Shown here one piece after another: positions 8,961 to 16,522 of a DNA stretch of 64,000 bases (positions are counted from its first letter, which is position 1; the number at the start of each line of letters is the position of its first letter). The notes beneath the pieces are model-generated. The model made no database searches and was not told the origin of the DNA. It saw only the letters and a program-made list of their open reading frames with translations. This DNA is from Verrucomicrobiia bacterium DG1235 (GTDB lineage: Bacteria > Verrucomicrobiota > Verrucomicrobiia > Opitutales > Opitutaceae): assembly GCA_000155695.1 (NCBI GenBank), contig DS990592.1, positions 1,002,784 through 1,066,783 on the forward strand. Direction: 5' to 3'. The position numbers and the translations under genes were made by a program.

Positions 8961-11378
8961 ATGCTCAAACGCCCCTTACTCGCCCTGCTTGTCCTTTTCG
9001 GAGCAAGTCTCTTCACCAGCTCAAGCTACGCCAAACTACGGCAGGAAGCGCAACTCGAGGAGCTTCCCCCAACTCCCTTTTCAATCAGCGGAACCTTCGC
9101 TGGAAAAGTAGGCGATACACTCCTTATTGCCGGAGGAGAAACCTCGGCGGTCTATTCCTATTCGAAAAACACATCGACATGGGAGCAGCTTGGAGACCTG
9201 CCTGAAGCTCGAAAAAATGGAGCCAGCGTCGTCAACGGATCTTCTCTAATCCTCGTAGGGGGAGAGACCGAAGGCGAAGCAAGCTCGAAAGTCACCAAGC
9301 TTTCTCTTAGTGATGCCGGCATCTCAATCAGCGAACTCACTCCGCTTCCCATCGCCTTGATTTCTCCAGCCGCCACCGTCAACGGAGGAACTCTCTATGT
9401 AGCGGGCGGCCAATTGAACAACACCGGATCAGAAGCGAGCAAACGCTTCTTTTCCCTCGACCTGTCAGCGCCGAATTCGGAATGGACCGAAAAAGAGTCT
9501 TGGCCCGACGCCCCGCGCCCCGGAGCCTTCCTCGTAAAGTCCGTCGAAACACTCGCTCTCATTGGAGGAACGGACCAAAACGGATCAACAACGCTGTCCT
9601 ACCATTCTCGATACGGATGGATTCCCGGCAAGAGCGCAGCACCTGCCGGACAAATAACCGGTTCTACCAAACTCGGCGACTCTCACGCTGCCACCTCGAT
9701 ACTCACCCCCAGCGGCACCACCTCCATCTTCCTTTACCACACGATTGGCGACACGTGGACCCCCCTTGGCGGTCCTTTTGAAAATCTCGCTAGCGACACG
9801 CGTATCATAGCTGCTGAAAACGAATTCTACCTTCTCTCTCAGGAATTCGCTGGCCACGTCTTATTTGGCGAGCCCGACACCAACTACGGCTGGTGGGATC
9901 ACCTTTCAGTGGGCCTCTATTTCCTCGTCATGCTCTACATCGGCTTCCACTTCGCCAAGCAGAGCACGGACTCAGAAAACTATTTCCGTGGCGGACACAA
10001 AATCCCCTGGTGGGCTACGGGCATGAGTCTCTTCGCCACCGGAGCGAGCGCCATGAGCCTTATGGCTATGCCGGGCAAAGCCTACGCGAGCAACTGGACC
10101 TTTTTCGCGATCAGCATCTACTCGGTCATCGCCTTGCCGATCTCCATGTATTTCTTCGCTCCCCTGATTCGAAAGCTAAACTTCGGGACCGCCTTCGAAT
10201 ACCTGGAAGAACGCTTCGGACTCTCAATCAGAATTATCGGAAGCACGATTTTCGCTGTCTATCAAATCCTCGGTCGCATGGCGGGCGTATTGCTGCTGCC
10301 TTCCTTCGCCCTGGAAGCGATCGCAGGCATTCCGATGCAAGTCAGCGTGCCGATCATGGGACTCGTCACCATCGCATACACCTATTTGGGAGGCCTTTCG
10401 GCAGTTATTTGGACCGATACTATTCAAGGCTTTGTCATGGTCGCCGCCGTAGCGGGATGTCTGATACTCGTTTTCTTCAAGATCGATATGCCCATGGCTG
10501 AGATCTGGACCACCCTGAATGCGAACGATAAGCTCCATATCTTCGACTGGGGCTATTCCTTAACGGATGAAAATGTTTTCACCGTCTTTATCGGGATCGT
10601 CGCCGTCACCCTTCTGGGAATCGGCGATCAAAATTACGTGCAGCGCGTCCAATGTGGTCCTTCCCTCAAGTCGACCAAAAAAGCCATCGCCACGCAAATG
10701 GGCGTGGCTGTACCCATAAACATACTACTCTTCGCCCTCGGAACCGCCCTGTTCCTTTTCTATAAACAATCGCCCGAAGACCTGAACCCCGTCATGCGCA
10801 ACGACGGCATCTACCCCTTCTTCGCCGCCCAGCAACTGCCCCCAGGCGTCTCTGGCCTCGTCATCGCCGCACTTCTCGCAGCAACAATGTCTACCGTATC
10901 GAGCAGTATTTGCAGCGTATCGAACCTCGCAGTGGATGACTTCTACAAACGTTTCTCAAAAAATCCGACCGAAGCGAAATCCGTCTCAGTCGGCCGTATT
11001 GTCACCCTCCTCGTAGGACTCTTCGGAATCGCATCCGCTTTCTACCTTAACTCTTTCGAAACGCCTTCCATCTGGGACCTCGCCCTTCGCGTCGTCAGTA
11101 TCGTAACCGCAACTACAGTCGGCATCTACGCCCTCGGCCTCTTCACTTCGAGAGCAAACGAAATTGGCACCTTGGTGGGAATTCTGACCGGCATGGCGAC
11201 AACCTACTGGCTTTCCACGGACGAAGTCATTATCTTCTGGCTCTATCCAGTCGCCGGTTCGGTCATTACCTTCGTCGTAGGCTATGCCGTCAGTCTAGCA
11301 ACCGGAGGTAACAAGAAAGACATCGATGGTCTCACCATCGCTACCATCCAGAATCGTACAGGCGGACTCGATGACTGA
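8961..11378 (+). CDS. Kelch beta-propeller fused to a sodium:solute symporter (SSS family)
   Basis: 805 residues. After a signal peptide (residues 1-24, ending SSSYA), residues 30-300 contain kelch-type repeats with paired glycines (LLIAGGE, LILVGGE, LYVAGGQ, LALIGGT). From about residue 310 to the end there are many hydrophobic segments typical of the 13-helix SSS fold, with SENYFRGGHKIPWWATGMSLFATGASAMS as the helix 1-2 region (31-residue spacing before it). The propeller is predicted to face the periplasm. Kelch propellers of the NanM kind are sugar mutarotases, so the fusion may convert an anomer before sodium-driven uptake; that is inference. The preceding gene is the exo-lyase, and the following GH43 gene overlaps its end by 8 bases. 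Confidence 0.88.
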   Translation: MLKRPLLALLVLFGASLFTSSSYAKLRQEAQLEELPPTPFSISGTFAGKVGDTLLIAGGETSAVYSYSKNTSTWEQLGDLPEARKNGASVVNGSSLILVGGETEGEASSKVTKLSLSDAGISISELTPLPIALISPAATVNGGTLYVAGGQLNNTGSEASKRFFSLDLSAPNSEWTEKESWPDAPRPGAFLVKSVETLALIGGTDQNGSTTLSYHSRYGWIPGKSAAPAGQITGSTKLGDSHAATSILTPSGTTSIFLYHTIGDTWTPLGGPFENLASDTRIIAAENEFYLLSQEFAGHVLFGEPDTNYGWWDHLSVGLYFLVMLYIGFHFAKQSTDSENYFRGGHKIPWWATGMSLFATGASAMSLMAMPGKAYASNWTFFAISIYSVIALPISMYFFAPLIRKLNFGTAFEYLEERFGLSIRIIGSTIFAVYQILGRMAGVLLLPSFALEAIAGIPMQVSVPIMGLVTIAYTYLGGLSAVIWTDTIQGFVMVAAVAGCLILVFFKIDMPMAEIWTTLNANDKLHIFDWGYSLTDENVFTVFIGIVAVTLLGIGDQNYVQRVQCGPSLKSTKKAIATQMGVAVPINILLFALGTALFLFYKQSPEDLNPVMRNDGIYPFFAAQQLPPGVSGLVIAALLAATMSTVSSSICSVSNLAVDDFYKRFSKNPTEAKSVSVGRIVTLLVGLFGIASAFYLNSFETPSIWDLALRVVSIVTATTVGIYALGLFTSRANEIGTLVGILTGMATTYWLSTDEVIIFWLYPVAGSVITFVVGYAVSLATGGNKKDIDGLTIATIQNRTGGLDD

Positions 11379-12258
11379 GCGAGTCTTTGTCTTCGCCTAT
11401 TTCACCGACAATGGCCAACACGGCATGCGGCTCGCCACGAGTCGCGACGGCCTCCACTGGAAAGACATCCCTGGCTTTGAATTCGTCATTTCACCAGAGA
11501 AAGGTCTCATGAGAGACCCCTTTCTCTTGCTTGGTCCCGACGATAGCTTCCACCTTATCTGGACTACTAACTGGCAATCCCAAGACATCGGATACGCGTC
11601 ATCGGCCGATTTAGTGAACTGGAGCGACCAACGTCGACTCCCGGTCATGGCCGACTATCCTAGTACGCGAAATTGCTGGGCGCCTGAAATGATTTTCGAC
11701 GAGCAAGCTAACGAGTACTTCATCTACTGGGCTTCAACCGTGCCCGACTTTTACCCGAAAAACAAAGGAAGCTCCGAAAACGACTACGATCACCGCATGT
11801 GGTCCATCACCACTAAGGATTTTCAAACCTTCTCAAAACCAAAAGTCTTCTTCGATCCCGGCTTCAACGTCATAGATATCACGCTACTCAAAACACCCGA
11901 CCAAAAAATCCGCCTCATAGGAAAAGACGAACGCCTCCATCCGGAAAAGAAAAACCTTTTCGTCTGCGAAGCCGAATCCTTCCGGGGACCATTCTCCACA
12001 CCCTCTACCCCCTTCACCAAATCATGGGTAGAAGGCCCAGCCACGCTCCAAATCGGCGAATGGACCTACGTCTACTTCGACGTGTATCGAAAAAAACGCT
12101 ACGAAGCCAAGCGAACCAAGGATTTCAAAATCTGGGAGGACGTCTCAAGCCAAGTCACATTCCCCCATGGAGCCCGCCACGGCAGCATCATCACCCTTCC
12201 GCTCACTCGCTTCAACACCATCACTCCAAGGCCACACGAAAACTCCCCTAGCAACTAA
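11371..12258 (+). CDS. GH43-type five-bladed propeller glycosidase, cytoplasmic
   Basis: 295 residues from the ATG at 11371, which overlaps the stop of the symporter gene as ATGACTGA and suggests translational coupling. An in-frame start at 11326 would extend deep into the symporter gene and is unlikely. The sequence has repeated blades such as MRLATSRDGLHWKDIPGFEF and IGYASSADLVNWSDQRRL, an MRDPFLLLGPDD segment where GH43 enzymes carry the general-base Asp, and NCWAPEMIFDE, the usual WAPE motif. There is no signal peptide, so it should act on an imported oligosaccharide such as an arabinose- or galactose-capped RG-I fragment. Substrate unknown. It is shorter than secreted GH43 enzymes because it lacks accessory domains. 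Confidence 0.78.
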   Translation: MTERVFVFAYFTDNGQHGMRLATSRDGLHWKDIPGFEFVISPEKGLMRDPFLLLGPDDSFHLIWTTNWQSQDIGYASSADLVNWSDQRRLPVMADYPSTRNCWAPEMIFDEQANEYFIYWASTVPDFYPKNKGSSENDYDHRMWSITTKDFQTFSKPKVFFDPGFNVIDITLLKTPDQKIRLIGKDERLHPEKKNLFVCEAESFRGPFSTPSTPFTKSWVEGPATLQIGEWTYVYFDVYRKKRYEAKRTKDFKIWEDVSSQVTFPHGARHGSIITLPLTRFNTITPRPHENSPSN

Positions 12259-12301
12259 TTCTCGTAACGCTACGAAAAAGAGTTGCACCAACCTCGAAGC
12301 A

Positions 12302-13381
12302 TCAATCCTTGAAACTCACGTCCCAAACACGAGAAAACGTGGACACCTCGTCGCCTGACAAAACCGTCAAAGTAACGACATAGTGTCCCGGCGATTCGTA
12401 TTCATGAACCGGATTCGCTTCGTTTGAAGACTTCCCGTCCCCAAAGTCCCACGACCAGCTTTCGATTTCGCCGTACGACTCGTCTTCAAACCGCACCTCA
12501 CGCGCTTTCCAATCCAAGCTCTTCACGCGCCACTTCGCCTGAAGCATGGGAAGCAGCTCTGACTCGATTGGCATCAGCCGAAACGCCACCAATTCCGAAG
12601 CCTTCCCGTACATCGTATGGCTTCGCGAGAGATTCCAAAAGCCGTTGTTCTTCGTGCTCCGCTCATCGTCATAGTCGATAATCGCCCAGCAAAGCCCAAT
12701 AAGTTTTCCTTCCTCCAAAACGCTCGGCACCGCCCGCTGCGGCCCTTCCGGACCTGCGTAGTCAAACGGAGTAATCCAGAACTCGAGCGTCAACTTTCCC
12801 GCCTCGCCCGGCTCGAAATCGTAAGCGTACGCGAAATTCGAATACGGCAATTCCTTCAGCCACTGGGCAGGGCCCCAATACATGCACCAGTCCTTTTCCC
12901 TCGCTGGCGTAAAAATATGATAGTTCTGGGCATGGGCCCCGTGCATCGCCCGCCACGCCTCTCCCTCGCTCACAACGTCTTCATTCGCTCGAAACCTATC
13001 GATTAACGGACCACCCGAAAGATCCGCATCGACCACGATTTCGAATGTATCGTTCTTCAGTCCCGGCAAAGCGAAATCCCAATAGTCGTCATGGGCTTCA
13101 TACAGAAAATACAAGCGATTCACGCCCGCAACCCAAGCGACCTTTACACGCACATCGAGATTCTCGCGGTCCACACCTTCCTGCTTTCTCGAATCCTCCC
13201 AAAGCTCCTCGGTTCCGACAACATACGATTCAGGCACCCGCGCCCAGTCCGACGCGTCCCCATCTATTCGAGGAATCGCATTCGAAGGAAATTGGTAGAT
13301 CTGAAATTCAGTGCCTGGCCGCTCCAAAGCCGATACCGACATCGCTAGAAAAACGACGATTCCACATACCGCTCCTTTCAC
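12302..13381 (-). CDS. Exported PKD-domain protein with a CBM9-like N-terminal domain
   Basis: 359 residues with a signal peptide (residues 1-18, ending SVSA). Residues 35-265 resemble the DOMON/CBM9 carbohydrate-binding fold ([20 protein letters not shown], then [20 protein letters not shown] and [12 protein letters not shown]). Residues 275-356 are a PKD domain with [20 protein letters not shown]. It probably binds cell-wall polysaccharide outside the cytoplasm. No catalytic motif is evident. Its start overlaps the stop of the upstream DUF1961 gene by 4 bases, so the two are cotranscribed. It converges with the GH43 gene. Confidence 0.75.
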   Translation of the reverse strand: MKGAVCGIVVFLAMSVSALERPGTEFQIYQFPSNAIPRIDGDASDWARVPESYVVGTEELWEDSRKQEGVDRENLDVRVKVAWVAGVNRLYFLYEAHDDYWDFALPGLKNDTFEIVVDADLSGGPLIDRFRANEDVVSEGEAWRAMHGAHAQNYHIFTPAREKDWCMYWGPAQWLKELPYSNFAYAYDFEPGEAGKLTLEFWITPFDYAGPEGPQRAVPSVLEEGKLIGLCWAIIDYDDERSTKNNGFWNLSRSHTMYGKASELVAFRLMPIESELLPMLQAKWRVKSLDWKAREVRFEDESYGEIESWSWDFGDGKSSNEANPVHEYESPGHYVVTLTVLSGDEVSTFSRVWDVSFKD

Positions 13382-14097
13382 GACTCATCCTCCGTCTTCA
13401 GGATTCGCTCCACCTTGAAATCATCAATTTCCAAGTGACTCCATACCGTGCGAAATCCAAACCATCCACGCAGTAACGGCTCCGGATCAGCGTATTCAAA
13501 AATCAACTCTCCGTCACGAAAGTAGCGAGCTCCGCTTTCGTCGGCCACTAGCTCGATCCGGTACGCATGATCCGCTTTCAACAGATGCGCCTCGTCCCGC
13601 AGGTCATATCCTTCTAGCAAGGGTTTCACTCCTTTCCCAAGATAGCGCCGAAAACGCGTAGTGCTATTGTGATTACCCCCATATCCAACGTAATAGAGGC
13701 TCAAGTCATCATATTGGGCGAAAGCGCCTTCGCGCCCGTGTCCTTCCGCAAAGAGATCGGACTCATGATCCGGATCCCGCGCCATCCAAAAACAATTCAT
13801 GTCGGACACACGCTCCACCGACGAAACCGTCACCGTATAACTGATACGCACAGGCCCCTCCAATTCCCGGTCGTACCAAACGGTGCAACCCTTCTTGTCC
13901 GCGATCACCAGCTTTCCCTCTTTGATAGCGACAGAACCGCCTTCCTGCTGCTCCACGCGCCACGCATCCAAATTTCCAGAGAAGTCAGTCTCAAAAACCG
14001 TTTCGTATTTCATATCCCCAGAACTCGCCCTCCCCGCCAACGCCACGCTCAGCCCGAACGCCAGCCAAATTCCTTTTCGCAGAGAATTTCCAATCAT
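13378..14097 (-). CDS. DUF1961 protein related to Bacillus YesU
   Basis: 239 residues with an N-terminal signal peptide ([18 protein letters not shown]). The rest is a concanavalin-like beta-sandwich segment: [58 protein letters not shown], and [20 protein letters not shown]. These match the DUF1961 family, whose Bacillus subtilis member YesU lies in the yes rhamnogalacturonan operon (established). Biochemical function of the family is unclear; carbohydrate binding or hydrolysis is suspected. It is first in a two-gene minus-strand unit, divergent from GH112. Confidence 0.78.
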   Translation of the reverse strand: MIGNSLRKGIWLAFGLSVALAGRASSGDMKYETVFETDFSGNLDAWRVEQQEGGSVAIKEGKLVIADKKGCTVWYDRELEGPVRISYTVTVSSVERVSDMNCFWMARDPDHESDLFAEGHGREGAFAQYDDLSLYYVGYGGNHNSTTRFRRYLGKGVKPLLEGYDLRDEAHLLKADHAYRIELVADESGARYFRDGELIFEYADPEPLLRGWFGFRTVWSHLEIDDFKVERILKTEDES

Positions 14098-14146
14098 ACA
14101 TCTTCACAACACGCCCTCAGCGTATCCTTACAAGTCAACTCGCGCT

Positions 14147-14201
14147 TGACCGTCTGACTGACCGTTCTCGACAAGCAGCGCCCCATAATCTGACCGTCAA
14201 C
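14147..14201 (+). promoter_or_regulatory. Three direct repeats of TGACCGT in the DUF1961-GH112 divergent gap
   Basis: TGACCGT occurs at 14147-14153, 14159-14165 and 14191-14197. The last copy, within TCTGACCGTCAAC (14189-14201), resembles the TCTTACYGTCAGA motif found at three other promoters of the locus. Spacing of 12 and 32 bases, near one and three helical turns, fits a regulator site. Inference only. Confidence 0.35.
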
Positions 14202-14312
14202 AAAATGCCCCGCCGTATTTAGTTCTCATCGAAAGAAGCAGTCATAAAACATAAGCTTCGCCCCATTGATGCGGCCCATTCCCCCCATTCCTTCAATTTC
14301 CCTAAACGATAC

Positions 14313-16499
14313 ATGGACAATTCATCACTGACCACCGGTGGCTTCACCCTTCCCGGCGAGGCCGGCTACGAAGCCCTCACCCTAAAACTCGCCAAAAAGT
14401 GGGGAGCCGACGTCATTCGCGACTCGGACGGTACCCAGCTTTCCGACGAGATCATCCAGTCTGACTACGACATCTATTCCACGCTCTGCCTCGTGCGGGC
14501 CGACAACGAATGGGCCAAGGCAAATCCGAGCAAGCTCCAGCAATGCTGCGTCATGAGCCAGCCGGTCACGGCCGACAGCGACTCCACAACCGTCGATCTC
14601 CTTGAAGGCTACTTCAAGGAACAGCTCGTCATCAACACAGACGATAACCCGCAGGATTGGTGGCAAGTCTTCGACCGCACGACCGGCCTCGAAGTCGATA
14701 AGACAAACTGGTCCTTCGACGCCTCGACTGGCTCCGTCACCATCTCCAATACCGCCAAGTGGCATCGCTACACGGTCAACTTCTTCTGCTACCGCATCTG
14801 GGAAGAAATCTCCATGTACAACCACGTCACCAACGACTGGGGAGATCAGGAACACCTCATGCCTATCGACCCGATCCACCCCGAGGCCCGCGACCAGATC
14901 CGCGACTACCTCACCAAATGGCTCGACGCCCATCCCCATACCAAAGTTGTTCGCCTCACCTCCATGTTCTATAATTTCTGGTGGTTCTGGGGAGATCCCG
15001 CCAAGCAGAAGTTCATCGTAAACGACTGGGGCTCCTACGAATTCTCCGTATCCACCGCAGCCATACTCAAGTTTGAGGAAAAGTTCGGCTACCGCCCTAC
15101 CAGCGAAGACTTCATAAACGCCGGCCTCTACAACAACTCCTACAAAGTCCCCTCCAAGCTCTACCGCGACTGGATGGACTTCATCAACGAATTCGTCGTC
15201 GAATTCGGTAAGGAATGCATCGAGATGATCCACCAGCGCGACAAGCTCGCCTTCGTGTTCTACAACGACCATTGGATCGGCATCGAGCCGTACAACGAAC
15301 GCTTCAAGGACTTCGGCTTCGACGGCATCATTGACGGCATTTTCAACGGATTCGAAGCCCGAAAAGTCGCCGAGTGCCCCGCCGTATCCGTCCGCGAACT
15401 ACGGATGCACCCCTACCTCTTCCCTACCGGCGTTAATGGTGAGCCCTCCTTTCTGCCCGGAGGCAAACCGACCGACGAGTGCAAGCGCTACTGGACCGAC
15501 ATCCGCAGGGCCATCCTGCGAAAAGGCGTCGACCGCATCGGCTTCGGCGGCTATCTCCACCTCGTGGAGAACCACCCGGACTTCGTCGACTATATCGAAA
15601 ATCTCGGCACAGAGTTCCGTCAGCTCCGCAGCCTCCACCACTCCGGTGCACCGGAAGAGCTCCCCCTTAAGGTCGCCTTCCTCACCGCCTGGGGCAACAC
15701 CCGAGCATGGGCCTGCTGCGGCCACTTCAACCGCGGAAACTACTACAACGAAGCAATGGAGTCCCTCTCCGGACTGCCTGTCGAAACCGTCTTCATCTCC
15801 TTCGAAGACATTCTCCAAGGCGGAATCGACTCCTCCATCAACGTCATCATCAACGCCGGCCTCGTCAACGACTCCTGGTCCGGAGGCGAATACTGGTCCA
15901 AGCCGGAAACCATAGAGGCCATCTCCCAATTCGTATCCACGGGAGGCGGACTCATAGGCATTGGCGAACCAACCGCTCTGCGCCATAGCGACCAATACTT
16001 CCAGCTCGCCCACATCCTCGGGGTCGATCGCGAAGTGGGACTCACCCGCGCCTTCAACCGCATCGAATTCCAAACGGCGAGCGACCACTTCATTCTCGCC
16101 GACGCCGCCTCAACTCTCGATCTCGGCAAAACCATCGACAACATCTACCTAACCGACGACTCCACTGTCGTACTCTCGGCAAACGAAAAGTCGCCCGCCA
16201 TCGCGACCCGCGCCTTCGACCAAGGCCGCTGCGTCTACCTGGCGGGACATCTCTACAACCCCGCAAACGTTCGCCTTCTGCTGCGCTCCATTCTCTGGTC
16301 CGCCCAAAAGGAAAACCTCCTAGATCACTGGAGTTGCTCAAGCATCCACACCGAGTGCGCCTACTATCCAAAGTCAGGCAAGCTCGTCGTCATCAACAAT
16401 TCGGATGAAGACCAAAACACTACTGTCGCCACCCCACGCGGCACCATCAAACTATCACTTCAAGCCAACGCCTCAAAAACGATAGATGTCACCCCTTAG
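14313..16499 (+). CDS. GH112 phosphorylase, probably D-galactosyl-1,4-L-rhamnose phosphorylase
   Basis: 728 residues without a signal peptide, so cytoplasmic. GH112 enzymes cleave beta-galactosides of N-acetylhexosamines or rhamnose with phosphate to give alpha-galactose-1-phosphate. Family features are GGFTLPGEAGYE at the N-terminus, LTSMFYNFWWFWGD, and FYNDHWIGIEPYNERF, whose Asp319 matches the general acid of the Bifidobacterium enzyme. The C-terminal half has the Rossmann-like segment GGGLIGIGEPTALRHSDQYF and a final beta domain. Length equals the family norm. The setting of RG-I lyases and rhamnose genes argues for galactosyl-rhamnose over lacto-N-biose as substrate; the sequence alone does not settle this. 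The next gene, GH106, starts 23 bases later. Confidence 0.88.
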   Translation: MDNSSLTTGGFTLPGEAGYEALTLKLAKKWGADVIRDSDGTQLSDEIIQSDYDIYSTLCLVRADNEWAKANPSKLQQCCVMSQPVTADSDSTTVDLLEGYFKEQLVINTDDNPQDWWQVFDRTTGLEVDKTNWSFDASTGSVTISNTAKWHRYTVNFFCYRIWEEISMYNHVTNDWGDQEHLMPIDPIHPEARDQIRDYLTKWLDAHPHTKVVRLTSMFYNFWWFWGDPAKQKFIVNDWGSYEFSVSTAAILKFEEKFGYRPTSEDFINAGLYNNSYKVPSKLYRDWMDFINEFVVEFGKECIEMIHQRDKLAFVFYNDHWIGIEPYNERFKDFGFDGIIDGIFNGFEARKVAECPAVSVRELRMHPYLFPTGVNGEPSFLPGGKPTDECKRYWTDIRRAILRKGVDRIGFGGYLHLVENHPDFVDYIENLGTEFRQLRSLHHSGAPEELPLKVAFLTAWGNTRAWACCGHFNRGNYYNEAMESLSGLPVETVFISFEDILQGGIDSSINVIINAGLVNDSWSGGEYWSKPETIEAISQFVSTGGGLIGIGEPTALRHSDQYFQLAHILGVDREVGLTRAFNRIEFQTASDHFILADAASTLDLGKTIDNIYLTDDSTVVLSANEKSPAIATRAFDQGRCVYLAGHLYNPANVRLLLRSILWSAQKENLLDHWSCSSIHTECAYYPKSGKLVVINNSDEDQNTTVATPRGTIKLSLQANASKTIDVTP

Positions 16500-16522
16500 A
16501 CCCAATTAGCCAGCCCCGCCCC

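Noticed and set aside
11326-11370. Upstream start for the cytoplasmic GH43 gene
   Set aside because: It would overlap the symporter gene by over 50 bases and adds no domain; the ATG at 11371 gives the standard coupling overlap.
14382-15272. 296-codon minus-strand frame opposite GH112
   Set aside because: Rich in Val, Glu, Gly and Asp, as expected from the antisense of a GC-biased gene; the plus-strand GH112 match is clear.
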